This document shows positions 25,401 to 36,494 of a DNA stretch of 64,000 bases, piece by piece (position 1 is the stretch's first letter; each line of letters begins with the position of its first letter). Source of the DNA: Mycocentrospora acerina. Lineage: Eukaryota > Ascomycota > Dothideomycetes > Pleosporales. Both the position numbers and the translations under genes were made by a program. The notes beneath the pieces are model-generated. The model had not been told where the DNA came from. It saw only the letters and a program-made list of their open reading frames with translations, and searched no databases. Location: the NCBI GenBank assembly GCA_022701365.1, contig JAKUHH010000167.1:496001-560000 (forward strand), read 5' to 3'.

Positions 25401-25655
25401 TTTGGCTCCGTTTATCACCCACCACCATAGACATGCTGGCCGTGAGTCCGCCAGTACGAAGCCAGTGAAGAGCCGCAGTGTCGCATTCCATTCTGAAGTC
25501 GGTCCAAGGTTGCTACGCGCCCAGTTTGTTTCGCGAAAAAAATGGGTGTGTTCTGCTGGAGGGAGATCGAGCGTCCAGTCGTAGTCAGCCTCTCTGGGTA
25601 TGCTCAAGTGACTGAGGTCCCCACTTCCGGACGGCGGGGTTGGCTGCTGTTGCAT
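22485..25655 (-). CDS. Hybrid histidine kinase (PAS-like sensor, HisKA, HATPase, receiver), 960 aa
   Basis: Five exons (25655-25423, 25359-25322, 25252-23427, 23373-22729, 22625-22485) join in frame. The N-terminal sensor contains RPACLWWGPDLVAVYNKA, a motif of one group of fungal hybrid kinases, then EAYFSATFVPI. A second PAS-type segment follows around VGMCHISPEGHMLWANDHYYALAG. The phospho-accepting histidine is near residue 507 (VVSHEMRNPLSA). The ATPase has an N box (FINLLTNAIKF), G1 (VHDSGIGL), F (FERFRQ) and G2 (GGSGLGLFISKQL). The receiver has LLVEDN, the phospho-acceptor Asp near residue 852 (VLMDLEMPVMDG), and Lys in VIAKPFR encoded by the last exon. All catalytic motifs are intact, so it should phosphorylate itself and signal to an HPt protein upstream of a MAPK pathway. 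No membrane segment is seen. The ligand is unknown, and the first ATG is a choice. Confidence 0.9.
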
Positions 25656-26240
25656 GCCCGGTGCAGCGACACAACACAGCGGTTGTGTTTGGCACAAGGT
25701 AAAGAAGCAGTCGCGAACTGTAACATACTCAACGCACTAATAACTAGCTTTCTATCAACCAGCCTGCAACAGACGCCAATATTAGTGATCTGACTTCTCA
25801 ATCATGAGCCCGAGATAGTGCCGCTCCCTTGGCTCTAGTCTTTTCCCGTCAATTTTCTTTTTCTCCATAGATTCATGGGTTCGTTGCCCTGTCTTGCTGC
25901 CGTATACACTTGGTTCAACTCGCAAAGAGACGGCCATTGGCAATCTAGACCCGACTCACTTCCACACTAGGTGCAGGTCTAGCTCCGTCGATGACTGCCA
26001 CACTTCACTAAGAACAAGTGACGCATTCGAGAAAAGGCGAATTTCTTTTGTCACACATAGGCTGCCTAATGCAAGGGAAGCTGGGACCTTGCGTACCAGT
26101 TAGGTTGGAAGACATAGGCAGACGGCTAATTGACCTGTGTCTCCTTACGGTGATACTGGTGCGAGTTTCTTGCAAGTCACGACAACGTTCTCTTTTTCTT
26201 CATTTACTACTGAGTTCATCTCGAGCCACAGATCTGGGCC
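25656..26240. other. Intergenic region between the kinase and isocyanide synthase genes
   Basis: I read the strand of the synthase here for a continuation of its C-terminal domain (a TauD fold with an HxD motif) and found none. No other gene is supported. Confidence 0.5.
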
Positions 26241-27489
26241 TCAGCTACTTCCATTTTCACCGGACACGATGACGTCATCCTGCGTTGCGCCACCAAATCC
26301 GCGAAGTGTAATCGACCCAAAGCTTTTCGACAGCTCACGCGCCTTCTGCATCGGAATTTGTTCCAAGGTAGGTGCCGATGTCGTGTCCACAGGTCGCACA
26401 ACAAGGCCGCTGGGATACAAGTGTTCAAACGTGACATCCAACCCCCAATCAAACAAATCTGACTTTGCACGGAAGAAGTATGGTCGTCCGTGTTGCTCGA
26501 CAAGCTCATAGAGCTCCTTGTCAACTTTGTGTCTTTGCACGGTTCTCCACGTCCCATCGAGCTCGACGACAAGTGAAGAGTGCCACGGCGTTGCTCCTAG
26601 AGCACTCTTGTCTTGCTGTGGAACCACTGCCATGGACAACTTGTCTTTGCCCCCAGAATCGTGAATTGATAGACGAACGTATTTTATCGGCGTAGCTTCC
26701 ATCGCTGCCGAAAACGCCTTCCACCGACCCATCATATCCTTTGCTGTGTCTGCAATGTTGGCGGACTGCTCTTCGGGCGAGAGCTTCAAATGTCTATCAT
26801 TGAGCGCGAGGTCCTGTGACAAAAACTCGAGGTATTTGGTGTGTGTCATTTGCATATCGGAGGTCGACTTATTCGCCATGTCTGATACGAATTGCGGGTC
26901 TCCAAAGCGAGCAATGAGTTCGCGCCGGATGTTGGACGCGTGCGCGAGGTAAAAGGCTTTGGAGTTGAAATCACCATCATATGACAGTAGATCCCAAACA
27001 CGCAGGAAGCTGATGTGATGCAGGTTGTTTTCTGCGGCAATTTGACGCACGGCCTGACCATAATCCCACACGGTTTCTTGGGAAACACCAAGAAGATCTG
27101 AGGCAGCATTGTTAGCTCATCATATTCAATCATCTTGAGCTGTATATATCACCATTGTACACTAGCCCATCAGACGTTATGTGCATCTCTGAACCATGCT
27201 CATACACCGCGTCAATCTTCGTGCAAAGCCCATCAAGGTGCTTGAGCGCAAGTTCTTCACCCAAATCAGGCAACGTTCCCAGCACTTTATCCCGCGTGTT
27301 TGGCGACTTAAAGGGGAAGCCGGGCAGGAGCATGCGCACGGGCTCCTTCCGCTCTACTTGACCCTCCACAATGGGCAGAAATGTGTCGAACCCATCCCAT
27401 GACCCTGTTCGTTGGTAGTTCAGACCATATTTCTCAATAACGCGGAGAATTTTTGTAGCAATGTCTCTGTTTGTTGATACTGAGGACAT
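26241..27489 (-). CDS. Isocyanide synthase (DIT1/pyoverdine-biosynthesis PvcA family), 397 aa
   Basis: Exons 27489-27153 and 27097-26241 are joined by a 55-nt intron. The protein shows DIT1/PvcA-family features: MLLPGFPFKSPNT, LGTLPDLGEELAL, ITSDGLVYNDLLGVS, VWDYGQAVRQIAAE and LRVWDLL. Enzymes of this family convert an amino-acid amine to an isocyanide group. In yeast DIT1 the role is in spore-wall dityrosine precursor formation, and in filamentous fungi it is in isocyanide metabolites, often copper-linked. The last 30 residues (ARELSKSFGSITLRGFGG then a stop) look like the junction into a TauD-like Fe/2-oxoglutarate oxygenase domain, as in ICS-TauD fusions, but the protein stops there. Neighbours include no P450, NRPS or oxygenase. 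I take the ATG at 27489; the frame is open further upstream without an ATG. The TATA-like TATATAT at about 27608 could be its promoter. Confidence 0.88.
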
Positions 27490-28276
27490 GCTGGGCGAGA
27501 GGGGGTGCACAATTTTTCCCGCAGGTTAGAAAGCGAATGATGTAATAAATAAAGGTGCTTCGGGAGGGATTCAGAATGCAGGCTGGTCAAGTCACGGACT
27601 GGCCCAAATATATATTTTCAGGCTGTCTCGTGGCTTCAGCTCAAACTCCGTATGGTATCCAACGCCTTCAGCTGCGCCGCGGCTTTCAGCTCAGGATGCC
27701 CAGATGTCAGCTCAGCCATTGGAAGCCTTATCGTTGACCCCACAATAGCGTACCGCAACCTCTTTAAAGGAGCAGCATGCTTACACGTAAGGATCTGCAC
27801 ATGCGGATAAAATTTTCGATGTTATCCATGAGATACTACCTTTGTCTTTCGACATATGGGAAACGGAAAGCTTGCTAGTTTGCACACTACCTGACGGCTA
27901 ATGCAGAGTTGAACACACATGACACGACTACTAAGCCAACCGAAATTCTATCAGCCCTAAGCTGTGAAATCGCGTAGTTCCTGCAGTAGGTGGAGTGACT
28001 TCCGTTTCTTGCCGCGCCCTGCATGCGGCAGTCAAGGCAGTATTTTGGGAAGCCTCAGCCTTGCTCTTCAGCTATTGTGTAATTATAGTACCTTCGCTGC
28101 ATATATGGAACCGGCTATCCTAATGTGGAACTAGGGTCTTGGTGGTGTTGGATATCTACATACACAAGGGCAGCGTCCATGATCAATCCAGCAGTCGACC
28201 AATCTTCCATTGAGTATGCGTTGTGGAAATAATTGACACAACATATTTTATCAAACGCTGCACGATGTGACTGGCT
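27490..28276. other. Intergenic region upstream of the isocyanide synthase gene
   Basis: It contains the synthase promoter and the 3' flank of the sugar transporter gene. No coding region is supported. Confidence 0.5.
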
Positions 28277-30564
28277 TCAGTTCCCACTAACCACCTGCCC
28301 ATGACTGGCCTCCTCCCTGTCTAATCTGATCTTCTCCACTTTTGCTTTCTGGATCTTCAAACTCATAGGAACAGGTTTTGTACCCACAGTCTCAAACACA
28401 GCATCAATCTCTTCAAGCGTCAGTTTACTAGTCTCTGGAAAGACGAAGTAGGATGCTAGGAGATGTTAATACTGGGGTTTATTCATGATGTGACGAATAC
28501 ATACCAATGAGCTGTAGACAGTTATACGCAATATACACGACCCAGATCTTGTAGCCCACTTTTGAAATGCCAATGGAAATACCATATGCTTCTATGGCGC
28601 CGGCAGCACCCTGAATTATTCCATATAAGCCCATCCCCTTAGCACGAAGCGGCAGGGACAAAATCTCGACTGGGTATAGATTGTGCCTGTGCGAAAAGAG
28701 ATAATTCAGCGAGTGACTCGGTGTTACTTTTTCATAAGGATTTCTTACATTGTAGCAATAAACAGGGCGCTGATAATCTGGAACATGAACATCCACATGA
28801 TGGTCAACGCGCTATTCATTTGTTAGTAAGTATCCTCTTCATGTTTCTGGAAGTCCCACCTTATGGCTTTAGTTGGATGCTTGCTGTATTGCCAAGAAGT
28901 AATTGTTGCAGCTGTCTGCATGCAAATTATCCCGATAAGTCCAATGAAGATCAACGTGCGACGTTTGAATAGATCAATGAACCATCCGCCGATTGCTGTG
29001 AAAATGAAGTAAGTGGCCGTCAAACCAAGGGAAATACTAAGTTGCGGGATTTGGCCAGTGACACCGACAAGCTCAAGAGCAGGGGTAAGATAGTAGGCTT
29101 AAACAAATTAGCAGGTCACTTGTACAGATCGCGAAATCACAAGGGTATACTAACAAACAATGCCACCTCCATTCCAAGCTTGGAAAAGAGAGTAGAGAAT
29201 GAGAACCAGAAGGCGATAACGAACGACCTCTAAGACTTTGTTAGCCATCTTCCAGAAGATCTTGACCAGTCACAAAGTATTGAGACCGAATGGCGCCTGC
29301 GTTCAGAAACGCTATATGTACAGCAACTTGAATTGGGCTTCTTACTGGTAAGAAAAACTGCAAAATTCCATGACTGTCTAAAGCCGGTTCTGGACGTCTC
29401 AAGTGATTCTTCGATCTGTGCAACAACCGCAGTGACCAGAGGATCGGAGGTTGACGCCGACGTTGTCATGTATTTGGCAATGACCTCCTTTGCTTGCTCC
29501 CGTTTGCCTCTCATGATGAGATACCGAGGTGATTCAGGTGTAACGAAATAGATCAGTGAGCAGACTACCAACGGGAAAAAGGCCTGCAAAAGGAGGGGTA
29601 AACGCCACGACCAGTTGTTAGTCTTAGACATCGTTGCGGTACCAATCATCCCAGCATTCATTACTACACTTCCAATTTGGAAACAAGCACCGAATAGACC
29701 TACGATTCGACCGCGGAGATGGAGGGGAGCGACTTCAGCGATGTACTGGGGTGAAGACATCAGAGCGGATCCGAAACCAAGGAAGAAACGGCCAGCCATG
29801 AAACAGGAAACATTCGGAGAGAGACCCTGCATTATGGCAGCGAGAATAACAAGCTGTGTTAGGTTAGCGTGTTTGTCCACCAATGCTTGCATGTCTTTCG
29901 TTCACGCATCGTAGCACTATTTCCTAGTCCGAAATGCGATAACGTGCCGAGATAAACAACTCAAACGCAAAGAGGCGATTGAGAGTCTTGAACTTGTACT
30001 CCGTCACAAAGATGATGTTGGATACAAGAAGATAATGGATAGTACCTACTCCATTTCCAAGAAAGTTCACACCTCGACGACCAATCTTGTCGTTCAACGC
30101 CAGGAATGGGGCTCCGCAAACAGTTCCAATTCTCATCAACGCGGTAATGTGGGCAAAAGTAGTGCCGCTTGATTCGAACCCAAAGTAGTTGTGCCAGGAG
30201 TCGTACGAGTTAATATTTCCTAATGGCAGTCACACTTAGCCAGTCACTCAAAACTTACGGGAATCATTAACATCGAGCTCACATACCAATGACCGCCCAA
30301 TCGACACCATAACCAGCTTGGTTACAGCCTTGTACAAACATCACTGGAAAGAAGTCAGCTTGGATACAAACTCACTACAAAAGGGTAGCAACCTAGGCAA
30401 AGCCGAAATCCTGTACTGGTCTAAAACGTGGGCATGGCCTCCTTGGACATTCGTAACAAATCATCGTCGGTAAGCCTTTGGACGACTACCTCTTCTGTTT
30501 CGAGAGCTCCAGCCTTCTCAGCTGTTATGTCATGGTGAAAAGACCTGACGTTCGGTGTAGCCAT
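28277..30564 (-). CDS. MFS sugar transporter, nine exons, with one in-frame TAG in exon 1
   Basis: Exons: 30564-30393, 30343-30287, 30219-30050, 29853-29346, 29229-29155, 29097-28860, 28811-28749, 28686-28505, 28455-28277. They sum to 548 codons. Sugar-porter signatures are present: MFVQGCNQAGYGVDWAVIG, DKIGRRG, GRFFLGFGSALMSSPQYIAEVAP, LRGRIVGLFGACFQIG, PESPRYLIMRGK, FQAWNGGGI, LYPVEILSLPLRAKGMGLY and the C-terminal PETSKLTLEEIDAVFE. It should be a twelve-helix plasma-membrane permease for hexoses or short oligosaccharides. One TAG (30423-30421) interrupts exon 1 after LLRMSKEAMPTF and before TSTGFRL. Either this is a nonsense mutation, or a 69-nt in-frame intron (30489-30421) ends exactly at that TAG, which would give 524 residues. 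Every other join is clean, so decay is minimal. It is divergent from the GH95 gene. Confidence 0.85.
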
Positions 30565-31041
30565 GTCGGCAATGGTGGCGAAACTTGTGCACAAAATTGA
30601 TGGTTCAATTCATGCATAAACTACCCAAGAATGGACTGAATTAATTTTGTTGCAGAATACGTTGCGCCTCGAGACTTGCAGAAGAAGAAGCTTCGTGTTA
30701 ACGAAAGCTCTTAAGCTTAATATTGGATAAATTAATGATCGGATTAGCCTTATATGATATGAGACATGCATCTATGATCGTATCGACCAGTGTTTAGGAG
30801 GACTCTGCAGGGTGATGCTGGCATGTGCTCGCCTTGCTGTTGTTGATCATCGTCTGGGGAAAATTATTCCATCCAACCATCTACTGATGCTCCCCCGCAC
30901 ACAGCCAAAGCATGTGCATAAATGCTCTCGCTCACTAGGAGCGGAGTAGAGACTTAGGTACATTGTGCCATATCGCTTCTTTGTTCTTTTACCGGCGGCT
31001 GGCGCTTACTATCCAATCCTTTTGCAGCGACCCCTGTCATC
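30565..31041. promoter_or_regulatory. Shared divergent promoter of the sugar transporter and GH95 genes
   Basis: The two start codons are 477 bp apart and face away from each other. The region contains one GGCTAA (minus strand, 30744-30749), the core bound by XlnR-type regulators. It also contains two SYGGRG matches, CTGGGG at 30855-30860 and GCGGGG on the minus strand at 30894-30899, of the kind bound by the carbon-repressor CreA. Such short motifs also occur by chance. Confidence 0.45.
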
Positions 31042-33613
31042 ATGCTAAGATATACCAACCCCGCATCTGACTGGCATGGTGCCTTACCGCTGGGTAACGG
31101 TCGACTTGGAGCCATGGTCTATGGTGGCGTGCATACAGAAAAACTATGTCTCAATGAGGAAAGCGTCTGGTACGGAGGGAAACAGGACCGCTCACCCGTT
31201 GGCGCAAAAGAGCATTTGGGACGATTGAGGGAATTGATCCGTGCCGGAAAGCAAAAGGATGCCGAAAACCTAGTTAAGAAACACTTCCTAGCGACACCCA
31301 AGAGCGCACGCCATTACGAGCCTCTGGGGACTTTGAATTTAACCTTCGACTATGGTCAGGAGATATCAAATGATGAAGCCACAAACGCCATCTTTAGAGA
31401 CTATGATAGAAGCCTAGCTCTAGGAAGAGCGGAGGTTTCAGTAAAATATTCCGTTAATGGAATAGATATTCGACGTGAAGTTATCGCGACTCACGCAGAT
31501 AATGTTATTGCTATTCGCATAACCGCTACACGGGATATTACGTTCTCGGTCAGCCTAACTCGTATGAGCGATGTCGATTGGGAAGTCAACGAGTTTCTTG
31601 ACTCTATAACTATATCTGATGGAAAGATTATTCTCAAAGCGACCCCAGGCGGTAAGGACAGCAATAGCTTGTGTTTAATTGCTGGAGTCCGAGTCGAAGA
31701 TGGCGGAACGGTTGAGGTTGTTGGTCGAGGGCTAGAGGTCACAACTAAATCAGCCTTATTGCTCATAGCAGCGTCGACGGAATATCGACACACTAATATA
31801 CAGGCTGCAGCAATGGCGGATATAAATGCTGCGTTGGAGTATACAACAGATCAGCTTTGGAAGCGACATCTGGATGACTGGTCAACATTGTATGATCGTA
31901 TGAGCATAAAAATTTATCCAGACAACGTAAATCTCACTACTAGTGAGCGTTTGAGTACTAACCGGGACCCTGGTCTCATCTCTCTGTACCACTCATATTC
32001 CCGATATCTTCTTCTTTCATGCAGTCGGCCTGATCGTGGGGCGCTTCCTGCGACACTTCAAGGCATATGGAACCAGAGGTAATTATTTTCCAAAACTATG
32101 ATGTAAAGAATACATTGGACTTTTAAGCACAGAGATTTGTCCTTCTAGCCCATCCTTACATTAGTTCATGACCTAATTGCAACTCGGAACTACAATTCCA
32201 GTGTAACGGCAATTTTTTTTACAAATTTCTCGTTGGAATCCCAGATCTAACACTCACAGCACTAAAACTCAGCTAACCTTTGCCAGTTTCCAACCGTCAT
32301 GGGGTTCCAAGTTTGTCATCAACATCAACCTGCAAATGAACTATTGGGCCGCCCACATTTCTAATCTATCAGAATGCGAGCTGCCACTTTTCGATCTCCT
32401 TGAAGTTATGGCTTTGAATGGAAAGCGGACTGCATCAGAAGTTTACAGTTGCCGCGGATGGTGTGCCCATCACGCTACGGACATCTTTGGCGACACTGAA
32501 ACGCAGGATCGGTGGATGCCAGCCACCTTATGGCCCCTAGGGGGAGCTTGGCTATGCACCCATGTATGGGAGCACTATAATTTTACTAGCGACGCTGATC
32601 TACTAGTTCGCATGGCGCCTGTGTTGGAGGGCTGCATCTTATTCCTTCTGGACTTTCTCATACTAGATTCAAGTGGCCAATATCTTGTCACAAACCCATC
32701 CTTGTCTCCAGAAAACACTTTTGAATCTGGAAGCGGCGAGACAGGCGTATTTTGTGAGGGTTCGACGATTGATGTTGAAATTATCCGGCAGGTATTTAGA
32801 CAGTACATTCTTACCGCATCAGTTCTACCCGAATCAATATGTTCTACGACGATTGTGAAAGATGCAAATGATGCGCTTTCTCGACTTCAACCTATTATCA
32901 TCAGTCCAGTCACTGGAACAATACAAGAATGGGGTTTAACCGATTATAAAGAAACAGAGCTTGGTCATCGACACGTCTCGCATTTGTACGCTCTACACCC
33001 AGGAAATACAATCACTCCTTTGTTGACTCCAGAGTTGGCGCAAGCGGCAAAAAAGACGCTTCTTCGTCGTCTAGAGCACGGAGGTGGCCATACGGGTTGG
33101 TCAAGGGCCTGGCTGATCAACTTTTGGGCCCGGTTGCGAAGCCCTGACCATTGTGCGGAGAATATCGAGGCCCTACTGAGAGACAGTACACTTACTAATA
33201 TGCTAGACACACACCCTCCATTTCAGATTGACGGGAATTTTGGTGGGGCTGCTGGTATCGCGGAATGTCTTGTGCAATCGCATGAAGATTTGGCTGTAGA
33301 AAGCAGTAGCGGTCTGACCAAGCTGATTCGGCTACTACCTTCTTGTCCAGTCACATGGCAGAAGGGATCAGTGAAAGGTGTGAAGTGTCGTGGGGGATTT
33401 GAGCTTGACTTTTCATGGAATGAGGGGACAATTCAGGAAGCAGTGATCATTAGATCGCAACTCGGGAATAAGGCAATACTCATATTTCACTGCGCTGGAT
33501 CTGACGCAGGAAGTATAGGCACCCAAGTTTCAATTCCTACATCTAAAGGAGAGCATCGGATCTCTAATCCGAAATCTTTACAACCTGAAAAGACCCTAAA
33601 CGCGTTGGTTTGA
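31042..33613 (+). CDS. GH95-family alpha-L-fucosidase-type glycosidase, 787 aa
   Basis: Exons 31042-32078 and 32287-33613 flank a 208-nt intron. The N-terminus (MLRYTNPASDWHGALPLGNGRLGAMVYGG) and the following LNEESVWYGG are the family hallmark. ATLQGIWNQ and NINLQMNYWAAHISNLSECE span the splice site and belong to the helical barrel. IQEWGLTDYKETELGHRHVSHLYALHPG carries the candidate catalytic acid (Glu560), and FQIDGNFGGAAGIAE carries the family's conserved Asp (Asp661). GH95 enzymes remove alpha-1,2-linked fucose (some act on L-galactose) from xyloglucan or other glycans by an inverting mechanism. The length is normal. There is no signal peptide, so it probably acts in the cytosol on imported oligosaccharides. 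It sits between the transporter (divergent) and the GH1 gene (same strand). Confidence 0.92.
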
Positions 33614-34563
33614 GGAAATATAGTTGTATTCCTCAAACCGTGATATAGTTTGTTTCTAATTAAACTCCCTCCTCCCAAACTTTCTGTCAGGCTTTCTCTC
33701 GCGTCGGGTATAACAAGCTAGTTAAATTGGATATAAATCTGATATGTATAGACTACAAACCATTCTTTAAATTCCATGACTCTGCTCAGACAATTCTCAT
33801 TCGGAGCATAGTTCGAGTTCCTGACGTTATAAGCCTCGTTCGATGACAACGCTTTAAGATTGATAATGCTTTTAAAAAATGCGGAAATTCGGCGTGAGAT
33901 GCCGAAGTCGCTCGATTAACCACCGAAGCGGTTAAATAGATATATCTGTGGATTGCAGATCTTTATTGTGCATGCACGGTAAGAGCGGGGTATGACTACC
34001 CCACAGACGGGACGAAACAAAGCAGATCCTTCATATGCCTTTGATATCAACTTGTAGAGAAACACCTCGCCTTTACCTCGGCTTGATAGGTGAGTAGAAA
34101 CAAAAACAAACTGGGGTGAGGAAGTAGGAATAGAATATCATTTCTCAGGAATGTTACCAAAGCGATTCTTTAGGAACAAATCGACGCAGTCGAAACCAGT
34201 GTATCTGAAGACGTAAAGAAACTGGAATACGGGACGCCTAATGACGATCAGGATATTCTCTATCTAGACTCCCCTTGTACTGGGTGGGCGCACAAGACTC
34301 AAGAGGAGTAAATCTGCATCAGTCGCGTTTTCAAATGAAGTCAGTGGAGCATATTAGTTCCCGCCAATAGCAAGTCACTAGATCACGCGGTTATATTTCC
34401 TTCTATAGAATCGCTAGATCCTTTACAGATTATGCGCAGCAACGCAAGAGACGAATGTTAGCAATTATCTGCGTCACAAGTAGTCCAAGTAGGTACCGCT
34501 AAGTCGTAATCCTCTTGAATATTCTTCACACTTTCCACTAGTCTCATCGCCTACACTTCTCGA
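33614..34563. other. Intergenic region between the GH95 and GH1 genes
   Basis: About 950 bp without a supported gene, A/T-rich near 33640-33950. It presumably includes the GH1 promoter. Confidence 0.5.
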
Positions 34564-36153
34564 ATGTCTTGGACGCATAGTTTTGACTCGTCTCTAGACG
34601 CGGAGCTTAGAGGCGTTTTGCGGAAAGACTTTCAGTGGGGGTTTTCGACTGCCGCTGCACAAGTTGAAGGAGCCTGGAAGTCAGACGGTAAAGGTCTCTC
34701 GATCTGGGACCACTTCTGCCACACCGCGGGGAAGGTGAAAGATGGAAGTACAAATGAAGATGCAGTTCGCGCATATGACTTTTACAAAGAAGATGTTACA
34801 CTTATGAAAAGTTACGGTGTTACTGCCTACCGGTTCTCGCTATCTTGGAGCAGAGTCATTCCTTTGGGGGGTGCAGATGACCCAATCAACGAACAAGGAA
34901 TTCAGTATTATAACAACCTCATTGATGAATTACTAGCGAATGGCATCACACCTTTTGTTACACTTTTTCATTGGGATATTCCCCAAGAACTAGAAGATCG
35001 GTATGGTGGCATGCTTGACCAGGAGAAATATACACCAGATTTTCTTCGCTATGCCCGCCTCTGCTTCGAGCGCTTTGGTGACCGCGTAAAGCACTGGATT
35101 ACCTACAATGAGCCAGGGGTTTATACTCTAGCCGGTTATGTAAGTAAAAGGATGTTTTTGTGTGGATATCTGCTGACAGCATATAGGCAGCAGGTGTCCA
35201 TGCTCCAGGCCGTTCATCTTTCCGCGACAGAAACGAAGAGGGCGACTCATCAACCGAACCATTCATCGTTGCACATACAGAGATCGTCACCCACGCACGA
35301 GCAGCTAAACTTTACCGGGAGGAGTTCAAGCCAAAACAACATGGTGAAATTGGCATAACCCTACACGGCAACTACTCCGAGCCATGGGATGCTGAAGATC
35401 CAGAAGATATCGCCGCAGCAGAACGCGCGCGCCAGTTTGAAATTGCATGGTTGTAAGTTCTCACCTACAATGCCATGTCCAGCCCGAGTCCTCCAACCTA
35501 ACCCACCCAAAAGTGCAGATCCCATCTATGGCAACGGCGACTACCCACCATGCATGCGCGCCCAGCTCGGGACCCGCCTCCCCACCTTCACCGCCGAAGA
35601 AAAATCTTTGGTAAGAGGCAGTTCCGACTTCTATGGCATGAATACGTACACGACGTTCTTCGTTAAACAACGCTCTCTCCCCCCAGACATTACAGATCAC
35701 CTTGGCAACATCGAGAAACTAGATACCAACAGCAAGAAAGAATCCCGCGGCCCAGAATCAGACACTTACTGGCTGCGCACTGCACCCAAGGGATTCGGTA
35801 AGTTGCTTCGATGGGTTTGGGAACGCTATCATGTCCCGATATATATGACGGAGAATGGCACGACGGCAAAGGGTGAGACGGCTCCGACAGAAGACGTACT
35901 TAACGATACCTTCCGGGTGGAATTCTTCCATGGGTATCTGCAAGAGCTAGCTATGGCAGTCAGGGATGGAGTGGACATTCGCTCGTATTTTGCGTGGACA
36001 TTTACAGATAATTGGGAGTGGGCAGCGGGATACAGCGACCGGTTTGGGGTCACATTTATAGATTTTGAGACGGAGGGAAAAAAGAGGTTTCCAAAGAGAT
36101 CAGCTTATTTTTTGAGGGATTATCTGGGAAAGCACTTGGTCGCGAGTAGTTGA
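34564..36153 (+). CDS. GH1 family beta-glucosidase, 493 aa, no signal peptide
   Basis: Exons 34564-35139, 35187-35452 and 35514-36153 close to 494 codons with intact frame. The protein starts with the GH1 N-terminal signature region (LRKDFQWGFSTAAAQVEGAW, GLSIWDHFCH). The acid/base is Glu183 in ITYNEPGVY and the nucleophile is Glu394 in MTENGT. Further family features are TAYRFSLSWSRVIP, TLFHWDIPQELEDRYGG, DFYGMNTYTTFFV and FAWTFTDNWEWAAGYSDRFG. These retaining enzymes hydrolyse cello- and other beta-linked oligosaccharides. There is no secretion signal, so it fits an intracellular beta-glucosidase working downstream of the transporter. The same-strand arrangement with GH95 suggests co-function, not an operon. 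Confidence 0.93.
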
Positions 36154-36494
36154 GAATGAGGTGGTTACGGGGGCGGGAGCGACTTCAGAGTAAGAGGCTT
36201 TCTGTTTCCATGTGCATTAGTGTTGCAAATTTTATAGAGCCAGGAAATGTGTTGCGTGTCATGAGACTAGAGAGGCTTGTTAACAGTTTAACTAGCTATA
36301 CACGTCTATCTGTAGCTTCTATACAATCACTTTAATTGTAGTTCTCGTGCCAATCTCTTTTCTCACATGTCTAAGGCTTGAGGGCCTGAATATCTTACAT
36401 ATTTTTGCACAGCCTATTACAGCCCATGTGCATATGCCATAGCCCCTTCCCTCCGTCTCTACTACTTAACGCTGCATAATATCTCTGATATTTC
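36154..36494. other. Short convergent intergenic region
   Basis: This is the 3' flank of the GH1 gene and of the large minus-strand gene. Nothing else is seen. Confidence 0.5.

Noticed and set aside
25656..26240. Missing TauD exon of the isocyanide synthase
   Set aside because: No iron-binding H-x-D motif or TauD-like segment was found in any minus-strand frame by eye.
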